Assembly: GCF_958298935.1 (NCBI RefSeq)
Contig: NC_084938.1
Span: 24,099,501-24,163,500 of the forward strand
Length of the DNA stretch: 64,000 nucleotides
Direction of reading: 5' to 3'
DNA from: Phragmites australis
Taxonomy: Eukaryota > Streptophyta > Magnoliopsida > Poales > Poaceae
In this document: piece by piece, positions 35,476 through 46,801 of the stretch
Position numbering within the stretch: the first letter of the stretch is position 1
Layout: each line of letters begins with the position of its first letter
Notes under the pieces: model-generated
The model's database searches: none
What the model saw: the letters and a program-made list of their open reading frames with translations, nothing else
What the model was told of the DNA's origin: nothing
Made by a program: the position numbers and the translations under genes

Positions 35476-36751
35476 TGAAGCATTTATGCCCCTAATTTGT
35501 ATTTTGATAATTAATGATAATATTTAGATGTGGACTAACATGTTTATTTGAGATATGAGAAAGGTTAGTCCCAAAATTGATGAGGAGCTAGAAAAGGCGT
35601 GTGCGGAAGATATGAAGATGGCTAGCTCAAGGCAAATGTTTAAAATATAGGGCATTTTTTTTGCCGGTCAATGGTTATTAGAGTAGAGAAATGACTGGAT
35701 TGAGAGGAGGAATGTCGTACTATTAAGAGGGGTTGATGCTCATTTACTTGAGATATCAAAAGTGCCATATTGTTTAAACTTGCATTGCACATATGAGGGA
35801 TTTATGAGACTAGTCAAAAGAATACATGGTTTCTAGCCTCTTTGAGAAAGTGCAGAGATCTAGGTCTAACCAAGATTCTAATCAAGATTTGCACTGAAGT
35901 CTAGCTAAGATTTGTGGTCTAACTGAGATTCTAGCCGAGATCATCTAGAGAGTTTTGAATGTTCTAGAAGGGTCACAGTCTAACCGAGAAATGACATAGG
36001 GTCTAACTGAGATTCCTGACATACGGTCTAACCAATATTCCTAGCAATGGCTACTAATAGAGTATTTATTGCATAAACTAGCCATTGGAGCCATGCTCGG
36101 TCTAACCGAGATTTGTATGTCGGTCTAACCGACATTCTTGACATGAGAGCCATTTCGAATGTAATAGATACATTTGAGTTTGTGGACTATAAATAATTCA
36201 TGTCATATGCAATAATAGGCTTTTGCTAGCCCATTCGAATCTCTTGAGCACTTGGCATTACTCTCTTCTTTTTTTGGCTTAGTGGTTGTATATTTGAGAG
36301 TGTGAGAGTATCCAATGTATAACTTTGTATTGTTTGAGCTTTGTGGCACTAGTGATCCTTCAAGCAAACGTCATCGACTTACTCCCTCTGGTTGCAAATA
36401 TAAGTCGTTTTAGAGTTGGACACAAAGATTAAGAAGATGAGAGAAATGTCTATACTACCCCTCAATTAGTATAAGACAAAGTGTGCAATTAATGGTGGTG
36501 TTATCTCTCTCTCTTCTTTCTCCCTGCCCCAAGCGCCACACCAGTGGAGCATTAATTGATATACTCTGGCAACAAAATTACTCTCCCAGCCGCAAGCGCC
36601 ACACCAAAGAAAGCAAAATGGAGGGAACAGTAAAACTAGCGCCAAAACTAACTGGAGGGAAGAGTAATTTGGAGGCAACAACGGAACTTTCAAAGTGAAA
36701 TGAAAATTCAATTTTGGAGCCAAAAAGTAGCTTAGATGGTGCCAAGCACTG

Positions 36752-36760
36752 AGTATATAA
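36752..36760 (+). promoter_or_regulatory. TATA box of the mariner transposase
   Basis: AGTATATAAAC lies about 40 bp upstream of the transposase ATG at 36796, leaving a very short leader. Confidence 0.5.
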
Positions 36761-36795
36761 ACAAGCATACTCATACTGTGGAGATAGTCATCCAC

Positions 36796-38505
36796 ATGGC
36801 TTCTAGAGAAAGATTTACACTCGACCTGAACCTCACGCCGGATCAGCTAGAGGACAACAACTCAACACATGGCCATGATGTGGTGATTGACTTGAACGAG
36901 CAAGTTGAAGAAGTCCAGGACCTTGAGCCCATGCCTGATGACAACAATAATGATGTTGCTGCTCCAAGTACGTGTGACCAAGTGCCTTCAAATATTCAAT
37001 GTTCAAATATTCTAGGAGTACAACCAAATCCTGCAGATGCATTCAACGTCTTTTCATTCATTAGCCAGATTGATGCATGTAACCTTGTCTATTCTTTCTT
37101 TCTCGTCAATACTTAGAACAAGAACACACCAGGCTATTTCTATCAAATGACCAGCGAAGAGCAATACATCATGCTTTGCTTCAAAGAAGCTGCAATGGAA
37201 ATTTACAGAGGAATACAACTCATGAAGTTGCTTCCTTATTTTTGGTGCCTCTGAGGACAGTGCAAAGGATTTGGAAGCGTGTAAAGGATGCAGGTGCGAC
37301 AGATGTAGATGTGTCCCATAGAAGAACATGTAATTGTGGTCGCAAGAGAGTTCAAGTTGATCTTTCTCGAGTTGCTGACATTCCCTTAGGCAAAAGAACA
37401 AATTTACGATCACTGTCCGAGGAGTTGCATGTTAGTTACAAGACACTGCACAAGCTTTTCAAGGAAGGCCACCTTCGTCGCCACTCAAATGCTTTAAAGC
37501 CACATCTTCGAGAAGAGAACAAGCGAGCCCGGCTGCAATTTTGCATGTCTATGCTAGACCAGCATACTTTACCCAATGAACCAAAATTTGTCGATATGTA
37601 CAATATTGTGCATATAGACGAAAAATGGTTTTATATGACAAAAAATTCGAAGACTTTGTATTTGCTTCCAGAAGAAGAAGACCCCTTGCGTACATGTCAG
37701 AATAAAAATTTTGTTGGAAAAGTCATGTTCCTAGTGGCTCTAGCTCGGCCAAGGTATGACGACCAGGGAAATGAAACTTTCTCTGGCAAATTAGGTGTTT
37801 TTCCATTTGTTATAAAGGTACGAGTACTTTTGTTAATGTACTTTTGACACTACTATGAATTTTTTCTTTTCATCATTCAATTTGACATCTCAGTTAATTT
37901 TTTAACAGGAACCAGCACAAAGACGAAGTGCAAATAGAGATGCTGGCACGATGGTGACGAAATCCATTACTGTCAACAGAGAAGTCATGAGAGAGTTTTT
38001 GATTCAGAAAGTTATACCAGCCATTCAATCTAAGTGGCCTAGAGAAGATGCTGGAAAAACTATTTTCATACAGCAGGACAACGCAAGGACCCATGTGAAT
38101 CCAACAGATGACGCATTCCGTGCAGCAGCTTCACAGAGTGGATTTGATATTCAGTTGATGTGTCAGCCATCAAATTCACCTGACTTAAATATTTTGGACC
38201 TTGGATTTTTTAGTTCTATCCAGTCATTGTAGTATAGGGCGTCTCCAAAAACCATAGATGATCTCATACAAGTGGTTGAGAAGGAGTTCAATGATTATGA
38301 ATCATCAAAGGTGAATAAAATTTTTCTGACTCTACAATCATGCATGATAGAGATCATGAAACGCAGAGGAGGTAATGACTACAAAACTCCACATATGAGA
38401 AAAGACGAACTAGAAAGGCTTGGTTGTCTCCCTGTGCAACTTTCTTGTGATCATGATTTGTATCAAGATGTTCTAGGTTATTTAGATTCAGATGCTGTGA
38501 TGTAA
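36796..38505 (+). pseudogene. Plant mariner (DD39D) transposase with one internal stop
   Basis: The start ATG at 36796 gives MASRERFTLDLNLTPDQLED. A three-exon model keeps frame: 36796-36967 (donor GTACGT), 37117-37817 (acceptor after a pyrimidine-rich tract, TTAG) and 37909-38505, for 490 codons including the final stop. Domains in order: an acidic N-terminal tail with LDLNLTP; a helix-turn-helix region (SNDQRRAIHHALLQRSCNGN ... TVQRIWKRVKD); and the catalytic domain with VHIDEKWF, FIQQDNARTH and SPDLNILDLGFF. The second and third Asp are 39 residues apart, the DD39D signature of plant mariner elements. The only visible lesion is a TAG at 38230-38232 (codon 399), after which the normal C-terminal region continues in frame to TAA at 38503-38505. 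This copy is probably inactive unless that codon is read through. Confidence 0.85.
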
Positions 38506-38815
38506 ACGTTGTACTATGGACTCTTACAAAAGCTTAGTGTTGCATTGCCATTTTTCTTTTGCTTCTTGCCAATACGAATAGAGAATTTTTTTAGCCTAAG
38601 GGAAGATAAATTAAAAAGCGTAAACACTAAGTTGTTCACTCTTAAGAAAAAGAATAAGTTTGTTTCAACTAAATTTAAAATCTCACATGAGATGCAAATA
38701 AGCAGATGTCGAGCTTAGTGCTAGTTCTCTAGAGCAAACACCAAACTGAAATTGACGAAAGATGCATATTGAAATCTAAACGACTCAATAGGTGAAACAT
38801 TTTCTATGCGACTCA

Positions 38816-39097
38816 CTAAAAGATGTCAGGAAACATTGTCTTCATGACCATCAGAATAACTCGTTCGGTCGACTCGTCGGGATGGAGGTCACCCTTGCTG
38901 TAGTACATCTTCCTATTCAAATCAAACATGTAAACATCGTCATTCATGTTGTTTGTCGTTGGTGATGTGGACGACGGAAGCACTCCTTTTGGAACCTGCA
39001 GCTTGACATCATCTTTGTCGTTTGATGTGAGAGGCTTCTCTTCCTTTACAGTGGAGTTGTTGGATAAATTGGAGGTGGTGGAGCTATTTTTCTCCAT
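38816..39097 (-). CDS. Antisense 93-aa ORF inside the mariner element
   Basis: An ATG at 39097 in good context (CACCATGG) opens a 93-residue frame ending TAG at 38818-38816. The protein begins MEKNSSTTSNLSNNST, is Ser/Asn/Thr-rich at the N terminus, then has VPKGVLPSS, DDVYMFDLNRKMYYSKGDLH and RVILMVMKTMFPDIF. It lies between the transposase stop and the 3' terminal repeat, on the opposite strand. I recognise no family. It could be a captured host fragment, a second mariner protein or chance. No convincing minus-strand TATA is visible: the TATAAAA at 39147 reads on the plus strand. Confidence 0.4.
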   Translation of the reverse strand: MEKNSSTTSNLSNNSTVKEEKPLTSNDKDDVKLQVPKGVLPSSTSPTTNNMNDDVYMFDLNRKMYYSKGDLHPDESTERVILMVMKTMFPDIF

Positions 39098-39948
39098 GGT
39101 GAGCTTGCACTGGTAATGTGGAGTGGGGCTGTGAGCAATGGTCAAGTATAAAAAGATCAGGATGCGAGTCACATTGATTAATTAGTAGGTGAGAGTAGTT
39201 AGGTGAGAGTAGAGTGCACCAGGAATAGAGATAACACGGGAAAAAAGCTCAGTCAAAGAAGCAATTAAGGAAGGGCAAAACTGGAACAAGTGGAGGTAAA
39301 GTTACCTTGAATTCCTAAAACGACTTACATTTAGAGAATAATGGGAGAGACTAAAATGACCTATATTTGCAATCGGAGGGAGTATTACTTTTGGAGATTA
39401 TCGTCTCCTAGACGGCTTAGAGGTGGTGGCACTATTGAGCCCTTCAAAGAAGATTGTGAAGGAGCCCCAATGGTGATTGTGAGAGGTTTTGTACACGTCT
39501 CACCGGAGCGGTAAAGTGCTACTCTAGTGAATCGAGGTATTGAGTAGTTTATTACATTATTCCAGCTCAAAATAAAGTTGCTCTTGGTGAGCCTCTTCTC
39601 TTGGTGAGAATTGCATAGTTGATAGAGGAACAATTAGAAACTTGAACTCACCTCAACATGGATTATGGATGATTGGCAAATCACTAAGATCACGTGATAA
39701 AAATTTGTTCTCTTTGTGTGTTCTTACTTATAAGCTCATTTATTTTGTGCAATTAATTTTCATAAAAATTAAATTATTGTATGTTACTTTAGGATTGCAA
39801 ACCTTGCTTTAATTCAACCTAGGTGTAGCTTTATTTATCATGTCCTTCAATCAAATTATTTTAATTTTGTAATTATTTTTTATTGAGTAGCAATTAGTTT
39901 TAAAATCACCTATTTACCATTCCTCTAGTCATTATCCTTGATCCTATA

Positions 39949-40904
39949 GACAAATCCTCTGCCATGGCCACTGGCTCTTTTGTGGTTGTCGTCCCTCTAT
40001 GGATGCAACCTTCTCGATCCGCGCAGTGGACAGGTTCGATGCGGTGGAGGCCCGGAGCTCGTGGCTAATGTATATTGGTTCACGACGTGCACATCCTTGG
40101 TGATCTATATGCTGCTCATGGATACCAAGTCGTGGGTTCAATGGCGGTGACAGGTGCGATTGTTGGTGCAAGGGCTCCGGGCAACCCGTGCGACGACGAC
40201 GCTAATAGGCATCGTTCCCCTCTTTCTTCCTCCCACTTTTTGTGGGTTTTCTGAGCGAAAACCTAGATTTCATGTCGGATCGGGCAATGACGACTTCCTA
40301 ACTTCGTTTCCTCCTTGGAGTTCCTGTCCGCGCCATTAGAGCTGGCTTAGACAGAAGATGCTCAACTGAAGCTCATGGGTTTGCAAGTTGGGTGGTTGGT
40401 TGTGTTGAGTGGTCATCCATCACTATTCAATGGTGGTGGTTGACTGTGTTCAACTTTAGGGTTAGTGTCTGGCCAAGCATAGGAGACTTCGCTAGGGTAT
40501 GCATGCTTCTGAACTGCTTTATGTGCCCTAATTATTTGTCTCTTATTTGCAGGAGGATGTTGGTTATTAGGGAGTCTTTGAGACCCTCTCAATCCGTTGT
40601 ATAAGACAATAGGTGCTAGTGAATCAAGCAAGCATTCTGTCATGAGTGTAAGAATTTAATTTAATATTTTTTTGGGTTTGAGGCGCTGGCCACCACTCCC
40701 CCTTTCTCTAAGAATTTAATTTAATATTTTTTTGGGTCCACCGGGAATCGATTTACTATGTTTCCTGCGCGCGCCTGACAACAGAAAACTCTGCGCCTCT
40801 GTTGCTGAAGGCGAAACAACACGCGCGTTTAGTTTATCCGCCCCACCGCTGCCCGTGCCAGGTTGTTGCTCCGAGGAACGATGATGCTTAGAAAGTAATA
40901 ATTT
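39949..40904. other. No gene seen; includes a 60-bp partial duplication
   Basis: TAAGAATTTAATTTAATATT followed by TTTTTGGGT occurs at 40649 and again at 40709, a 60-bp direct duplication whose second copy is partial. A GC-rich patch follows at about 40760-40870. Open frames such as 40392-40604 are not recognisable. Confidence 0.5.
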
Positions 40905-42265
40905 AAAAAATTTACAAGATAAATATATCTTAATTTGTATCCAAATGTGTTTTAAGTTTATCTATCGTGTCTATTTTACCGCTTAAGAGTATCACAAACT
41001 ACTCTAACAAGATAAATTGTAAATATATAAATACGAAAACATAAATAAGATAAAAACATAAACTCAACACAGGAGATTTTTATCTTATAGTATCAATAGC
41101 ATGAATGTCACTCTTAGTCCACGTTGGAACTCCAATAAGAATATACTCCTAGTCGGTACTAGTCATGACTTTTAAGTCACCAAGCTACCAAAGCAATGTC
41201 TTAGGTCGGACGAGCCACCAAGATAAGGTCTCATCACTAGTCTCTCTAGTCATTTACCACCGTGATCACTTCGGAGCTTGAGCCACTAAGGCAAGGGTCT
41301 TCGTATCCCCGTACACGTGTCTTATCGCCGCTCCACACTGAGTCGGAGGGTCAACAAGCTTGAGCCACCAAGACCAAAGATACTCGTGAGTCACCAAGAC
41401 TCTAAGGTATCGGCTTACCTTTCGGTACAAGCTAGGATTACTCTTTGATCCATTCTTCAAGCTGCAGCACCTAGCTATAACTCACTCTTAGCCTATAAAC
41501 ACTAAACACTCTCTAATCTTATGCTTAATCATCTTAAATGATCACTTTAAGTACTTTGGTGCCTTGGATGTCTTCTCAAGTGTGTATGAGATTTGTTTAG
41601 ACTCCAGCAGTATGCCACCCTTTTTAATGACTAAGTAGATGTGTATTTAAAGCCTTAAATCCATCAACTAGTCGTTTTCCCAACAACTCAGAAAAACTGT
41701 TAACACCGGATGATCTGATGAGAACAGTAGTATTAACACTGGATCATCCGTTGAGTACAACCTCAGAAACTAGCTGTGTTAACTCCACTCAATGCCTCTG
41801 TGAGTACCGGACACTCCGGTGTACCTTCAAATCTATCATCGGATATTCTAGCGAGTTATCTTAAGTCATCTGAGCCTTTGTAGTTTCTCTGTGTAATGCT
41901 CCGGCGTATTCATTCTCAGAACACAGGATCTTACGATGGGTTATTCTTCGTTCTTCAACACTTGCAGTCGCTTCTGCAAGAAATGCTCTGGTGCTATAAT
42001 CCAGTATGCACAAACCAAGCACTAGACCATCCGGTGGGTTGATCTTCAGTCTTCTGCAGTTATATTCTTCTCTACAGGAAATACTCTGGTGTTACCTAGT
42101 GCAGATCACTAGAGTATCTGGTGAGGTCCTCAGCCTTCTCTCCCTTTATCAGAAATACTCTGTTGAGTTTATGCCCTATTTACCGGACTATCCGGTGAGA
42201 CTATCAGCCTTAGACATAGTGCTCCGATAAGTGTAAACTCCTCTACATCGGATCTTTTGGTGGGA
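40905..42265 (-). mobile_element. LTR fragment of the gag-only element family
   Basis: The reverse complement matches the LTR of the 44971-51297 element in order: the GGTGGCATACTGCTGGAGTC-like leader, CTCATACACACTTGAGAAG, ACATCCAAGGCACCAAAG, AGCTTGTTGACCCTC(C/G)GACT and TTGGAGTTCCAACGTGGACT-like blocks. The CACCGGAT-type motif array lies at 41700-42260. Both ends seem truncated, and no internal sequence is attached. Confidence 0.65.
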
Positions 42266-42904
42266 CAAATCTTTCTAGTGTTTTTTTAATTCAATCAAAT
42301 TTTATCCTTGTTATGGTGATTTTTTTAATGTATTACGTATATAAGATCTACTAATATATATTTTTGATAAATATGTTAATTCTAATGACTATATTATTAA
42401 TCATTAAAAACACGATTAATTTTTAATAGGATTATTTTCACGACAGCTGCTGGCTTGATGCGTCCTCTCGAAGTCGCGCGAGCGGCCGGCCAGAGACATC
42501 AGGCTGGCCGGCATGGCTGTGTTGCCCGCGGTGGCAGCGCGTAGCTTGCCGTCAGGCAGGCACGTCATGCATGCTCGGCCCAGGGATTACGGATGACCTG
42601 CAAAAGGACGGAGAACTGAATGCAAACGCACATGCCGATCGACATGCACGTTCAACTTTTCATCAGGGTAGAACTGCGAATATCAGAGCTTTCGTTTTGG
42701 TCGAACGGATTTATTATACGGAGTACGTTTTTTACCGGCACGTCGTTCCTTGCTGAAACATTATTCGTACTACGTTAGATATCCAACACTATTCAGGCAT
42801 CCAATCCATTGCACACACATGCTTGTATGCATTGCACATATGCAGGATCTTATTTGCTACATTATCCTTCTCATCTTGTCTTCGAAAGTGGACGTCATAA
42901 AACC
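42266..42904. other. Intergenic, no gene seen
   Basis: An AT-rich stretch (42280-42440) is followed by a GC-rich block (42440-42620) and the 3' flank of the EG45-like gene. Nothing recognisable is coded. Confidence 0.5.
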
Positions 42905-43634
42905 CTATGGACAGTTCCTGCAAAAAACACATGTACACATACGCATCACGCTAGTTCATATCGCACGTGCGAATTAATTAATATGAGCAAATCAGAAGAG
43001 GAAATAACCATGCACGTACGTGGGGTTGAAGGTGACCTTGACCTCGCCGGCGTCGACGCTGGCGATCTTGGCGAAGGCCTGCTTGGAGAGGTCGATGGTG
43101 CTCTGGCACCCGTCGCTGCTCGCGCACTCGTCCACGATCTTAACGGTCACGCTGTTGCCGGTGCACGGGTTGCCGGACCCGCCGTACGCCGCTCCGGTGC
43201 ACCGCACCCGGTAGCACCGCCCGCACACGGCGCCGTTGTTCCAGAACGAGTCGCTCGCCGCCGCGACCATGTTGCTCATGTTCGCGTTCCCGTAGCACGC
43301 CGACGCTGCATGCATCAGAGAAACAACAATAATTAACAGCACAGAGACAAGCCCAAGCTAGCGATTAGTATAAGCTCGAAACCTCACATCAGATAGAACC
43401 AAAGAAAAAAGTTATCAAGATGCTTAGCATATCCTAGTTAAGTTTTTGCTAAGTCTGTGTATGTGTGTCAGTGGTCAGGACACATGTGAAGAGCTCGAGT
43501 TGTGGTTAGTGTGGATTACGAGTGTATTCAGTGTAGAACGTGGCGACGCCAGATGCGGCTGTGGCAAGTGAGGCTGTTCCCAGCAGCACTACAGACATCA
43601 CCATGAGAATGGAGCTCATTTTGTTCAGTGCCAT
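42905..43634 (-). CDS. EG45-like domain / plant natriuretic peptide-like secreted protein
   Basis: The model has three exons on the minus strand: 43634-43520, 43305-43020 and a tiny 42917-42905, with GT-AG sites and consistent phase, giving 137 residues. Exon 1 encodes a signal peptide (MALNKMSSILMVMSVVLLGT) and the start of the domain (GVATFYTEYT). Exon 2 continues PSACYGNANMSNM, SFWNNGAVCGRCYRVRC, CTGNSVTVKIVDEC and TIDLSKQAFAKIA. This is the small double-psi beta-barrel fold related to expansin domain 1, with no expansin C-terminal domain. Family members are apoplastic and linked to water and ion balance or stress. If exon 3 is wrong, exon 2 reads on to a stop at 42992. Exons 1-2 are sure; exon 3 (ending NCP) is tentative. 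Confidence 0.85.
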
Positions 43635-44030
43635 ATTTACTCTCTAGCAAGCTCAAATTTCAGGAGAAATGCGCACGGATATGGCCTGGTTCTTTGCGCA
43701 ATTTGTAGGCTAAATCGCGTGGAAATTTTTGGCTTGCCCAACGAGCAAGGCAAGTAGACCACAAGCTAGCTATGGAAGCTAGAGATGATAAGTCGTCGTC
43801 CTTTAGCTCGACACATGCGAATTGAAAGTACACCAGTCGTATCAATGAAGCTTCCCGCTCTCAAGTTGCTCAATCAAAAGGGCAGAGAGACAATGGCCTA
43901 ACTTGTCTTTGCAAACTGGAGTCAATGGAGCATGGACTTCCAAGTCATCAAGCGATGTAGTGCATCGAGAACGTATCCAGTGCTGCCTCTTGGTATTTTA
44001 CCGTGCTACCAATCTTAAAAACAAAAACTG
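43635..44030. other. Upstream region of the EG45-like gene
   Basis: No TATA box is convincing on the minus strand. The last 14 bases (44017-44030, AAAAACAAAAACTG) are the left target-site duplicate of the adjacent LINE. Confidence 0.5.
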
Positions 44031-44970
44031 TTTTTTTTTTCTCAAAACCGCAGGAGAGCTATGTATCATTATATTAAAAAGAAAAGTAACACAGTTTATA
44101 AGAAAAATCAGGTCCGAAAATCTTAACAAGCATATCAGTACAACCCGTGAAGCTCCACTCACATGTAAGCCAAAGAAGAAAGAAAGAAAGAAAGATACCC
44201 TCATATCCCACCTAAATAACTGGACGGCGAAGGTTCGGCGTAGCAGCATACATACAACTCGACAACCAACAAACAACACCCACATCGAGCAACGCTACAC
44301 CGCAAGCAATTATTTCCAGCTAGCACCTCGACCAGGACAGGGGACCTGGGACATCGGAGCATAGCCACTGCGGTGAAGTGCCAAAGGTGAAGGGAAGCCC
44401 CGCTGAACAGGAGAACGTCAGACAGAAGGGCATACAACAGTGGAGGATGGTGTGCCCTGCAAGGAGTTCCGCCAACTGTAACACCAAGATAACAGAGGGA
44501 TTCTCCGAAATAACGCCTTCAGGAGGGAAGTGGAACCGTCGTCATTCGTCCGAGAAGCCAGACATGGTTTTCACCCGCAGACATCCCATGGGGAAGCCTC
44601 GCCACGGCGCCTCCACGGAGGTTATGACGCCCGCGGGCGTCACCGCCATCGGCAACAAGATGCCTGTCAGGGCTTTCACCCATAATTCCCACTACCACGG
44701 CACAACCCAATGAACCCAGAGGCTTGACAGGTCGATCAGATCAATCCCGCAGCCCCTAGTCTCGCAAGACCGCAAGCCCACAACCCTTCACCGGAGCTGA
44801 AGAGACCGCATACAGGCGGCAAGAGGCGAGAAAGTCAAGCCACCGCACAAATCCTGTCATGAAGCGGTAGATCTGGCGAAGCACTGCACAGATTCGGCCA
44901 GAGCGAGCAAGCACAGAGGCTGATCTGACCGGAGCAAGCAAAGCACACAGAGGTGGGAGGAGGGGAAGGG

Positions 44971-46644
44971 TGTAGCGAAAATGGCCCTATTAGGTCATGA
45001 TTATGATTTTGGTGATTAATTAAAATATAGTCAATGGGACTAACATGTTCATCAAGAATATATGTTAGTAGGTCTCATGAATGCAATACATGAAGAAGCC
45101 ACCACAGTCGGGACAAAGTTGGACTGAATTGGAGAAATCCCAGGAAGATTTGCCTCACCGGATGGTCTGGTACTCTGGGTGTTAAACTCACCGGAGCATA
45201 TTTGGCAAAGGGAGAGAAATGCCTGAAGACCTCACCGGAAGGTCGGGTGATCAGCAAGTGTGCTCACCGGAGCAATTCTTCCAGAGAAGGGTGTTGTGTT
45301 GAAGAATGAAGGCTAAGCCTCACCGGATAGTCCGGTGATCAAAGTATGGTAACACCGGAGTGTTTCTGTCCAGAAGGTTGAATGGGATAATCCACCGGAA
45401 AGTACGGTGATCAGATAGAGAAAGTTGCAGCCGTGGAAGATCGAAGATTAACATGCCGGAAGGTCCGGTGATGAAGCAAGGCTACACCGAATAATACACT
45501 GAATAATGAACAGTGCAAAGAGGCAGACCAAAGTTCAAGACATCGGATAGTCTGGTGATAAAGTGATGTGCACCAGATGATCTCACCGGAGTAATTTACA
45601 CAGAGAGGATACAGTTGGCTCGAATGGCTCAGGATAACTCACCGGATAGTCCGGTGATGGAGATGAAGTATACACCGGAATGTCTGGTGTTTGCAGAGGC
45701 TTAAATGGGGTTCCAATGGCTAGTTTGTGAGAGTGTACTCACTGGATGATCCGGTGTTAGTACTATTATTCTCACCGGATCATCCGGTGTTAATAACTTT
45801 TCTGAGCCGTTGGGTCAACAATTAGTGCGCGGGTTTGATGCTATAAGTATCCCTCCACTCAGTCATTTGAAGGGGTGGTATGCTGCTGGAGTTTAGAGAA
45901 AACTCATACACATTTGAGAAGACATCCAAGCCACCAAAGTGCTTAATATGATAATCTAATGCAATTAAGCACAAGATTAATGAGTGATTAATGCTTATAG
46001 GTCTAGAGAGAGTGTTGCTATGTGATTGTTTACTAGAGAGTGGATCAAGGAATGATCCAACCTTATACCAAGTAGTATGCTGGCACCTTGAAGTCTTGAT
46101 GACTCGTCAGCAAGCTTGTTGACCCTTCGACTTGGTGTGGAGCGACAACTAAAAGCGTGTACGGGGACACAGAGACCCTTGCCTTGGCGGCTCAAACTCC
46201 AAAGTGATCACAGCGACAAGGAACTGGAAGAGAGACTAGTGGTGAGATCTTACCTTGGTGGCTTAGTGTCTCTTCCGGGTGTAGGCCTTGTCTTTGTGAC
46301 TTGGTGGCTCAAGAGCCGTGATCGGGTGCTAGCCGGGAGTATATTCTTTGTAGAGCTCCAACGTGGACTAGGGATGTCATTCATGCTATCAATACAACAA
46401 GGTAAAAAACCCTTGTACAGAGTTTGCTCTCTCTACCTCATTTACGTTTCCGTATTTATATTCTTGCAATTTACCTTCTTAGGTAGGTTGCAAGTGCTTT
46501 AATCGGTAGAGTAGATACACTAGATAAACCTGGAGCACATTTAGATAAAAATTGATATAGGTTTATCTTGTGTAGTTTTTGGAGCCGAATAGGATTCTAA
46601 GTGTCCTAATTCACTCCCCTCTTAGGACGTCACCAATCCCTTCA
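44971..46644 (+). repeat. 5' LTR of the gag-only element
   Basis: It starts TGTAGCGAAAATGGCCC and ends CACCAATCCCTTCA. An array of CACCGGAT/ATCCGGTG motifs occupies 45155-45790, including a perfect palindrome at 45773-45789. Confidence 0.8.
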
Positions 46645-46801
46645 ATTGGTATTGGAGTAGGGCTCACATTTAGCTCTACAATTTGTGTTAGACTTTCATA
46701 CATTTCACAAGGTTTCACCAATTCAAGTGGCATTTGAGCCTTAGTCTTATTATGATCTGTTAGGCTTCACCGCCTAGTGAGTTGTGACATTCGGGGTCGG
46801 G

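Larger units (their letters stand above)
36382..39382 (+). mobile_element. Complete mariner-like element, 3.0 kb
   Basis: The left end CTCCCTCTGGTTGCAAATAT and right end ATATTTGCAATCGGAGGGAG are inverted repeats of the Stowaway/plant-mariner type, flanked by TA (36380-36381 and 39383-39384). The right end has a second, imperfect copy of the terminus just inside (about 39318-39352, CTAAAACGACTTACATTTAG). CAAGCGCCACACCA occurs twice near the 5' end (36530-36543 and 36593-36606), possibly as transposase-binding sites. It carries a transposase gene (+) and an extra ORF (-). Confidence 0.9.
35476..39948 (+). mobile_element. Solo LTR (gag-only/SIRE-like layout) split by a mariner element
   Basis: The opening (ATGCCCCTAATTTGTATTTTGATAATTAATGATA-like, then GGACTAACATG) parallels the start of the LTRs at 44971 and 49746. 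The left part is 35476-36379 and the right part about 39385-39948 (ending ...CCTTGATCCTATA), about 1.47 kb in total. The 5-bp flanks are GACGG and GACAA. It contains repeated CGGTCTAACCGAGATT motifs at 35840-36140. Boundaries are tentative. Confidence 0.5.

Noticed and set aside
36968..37116. Apparent frameshift between the transposase N terminus and its helix-turn-helix
   Set aside because: A 149-bp intron with donor GTACGT and a pyrimidine-rich acceptor restores the exact frame, so no lesion is needed.
39147..39153. TATAAAA as promoter for the antisense mariner ORF
   Set aside because: The box reads on the plus strand, pointing away from the minus-strand ORF, so it is not good evidence for it.
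41690..42260. CRISPR-like look of regularly spaced short repeats in LTR arrays
   Set aside because: This is plant nuclear DNA, the repeats are degenerate palindromes within LTRs, spacing is irregular and no cas genes exist.
44378..44713. 111-aa plus-strand open frame
   Set aside because: It lies antisense within the LINE 3' region and has no protein similarity.
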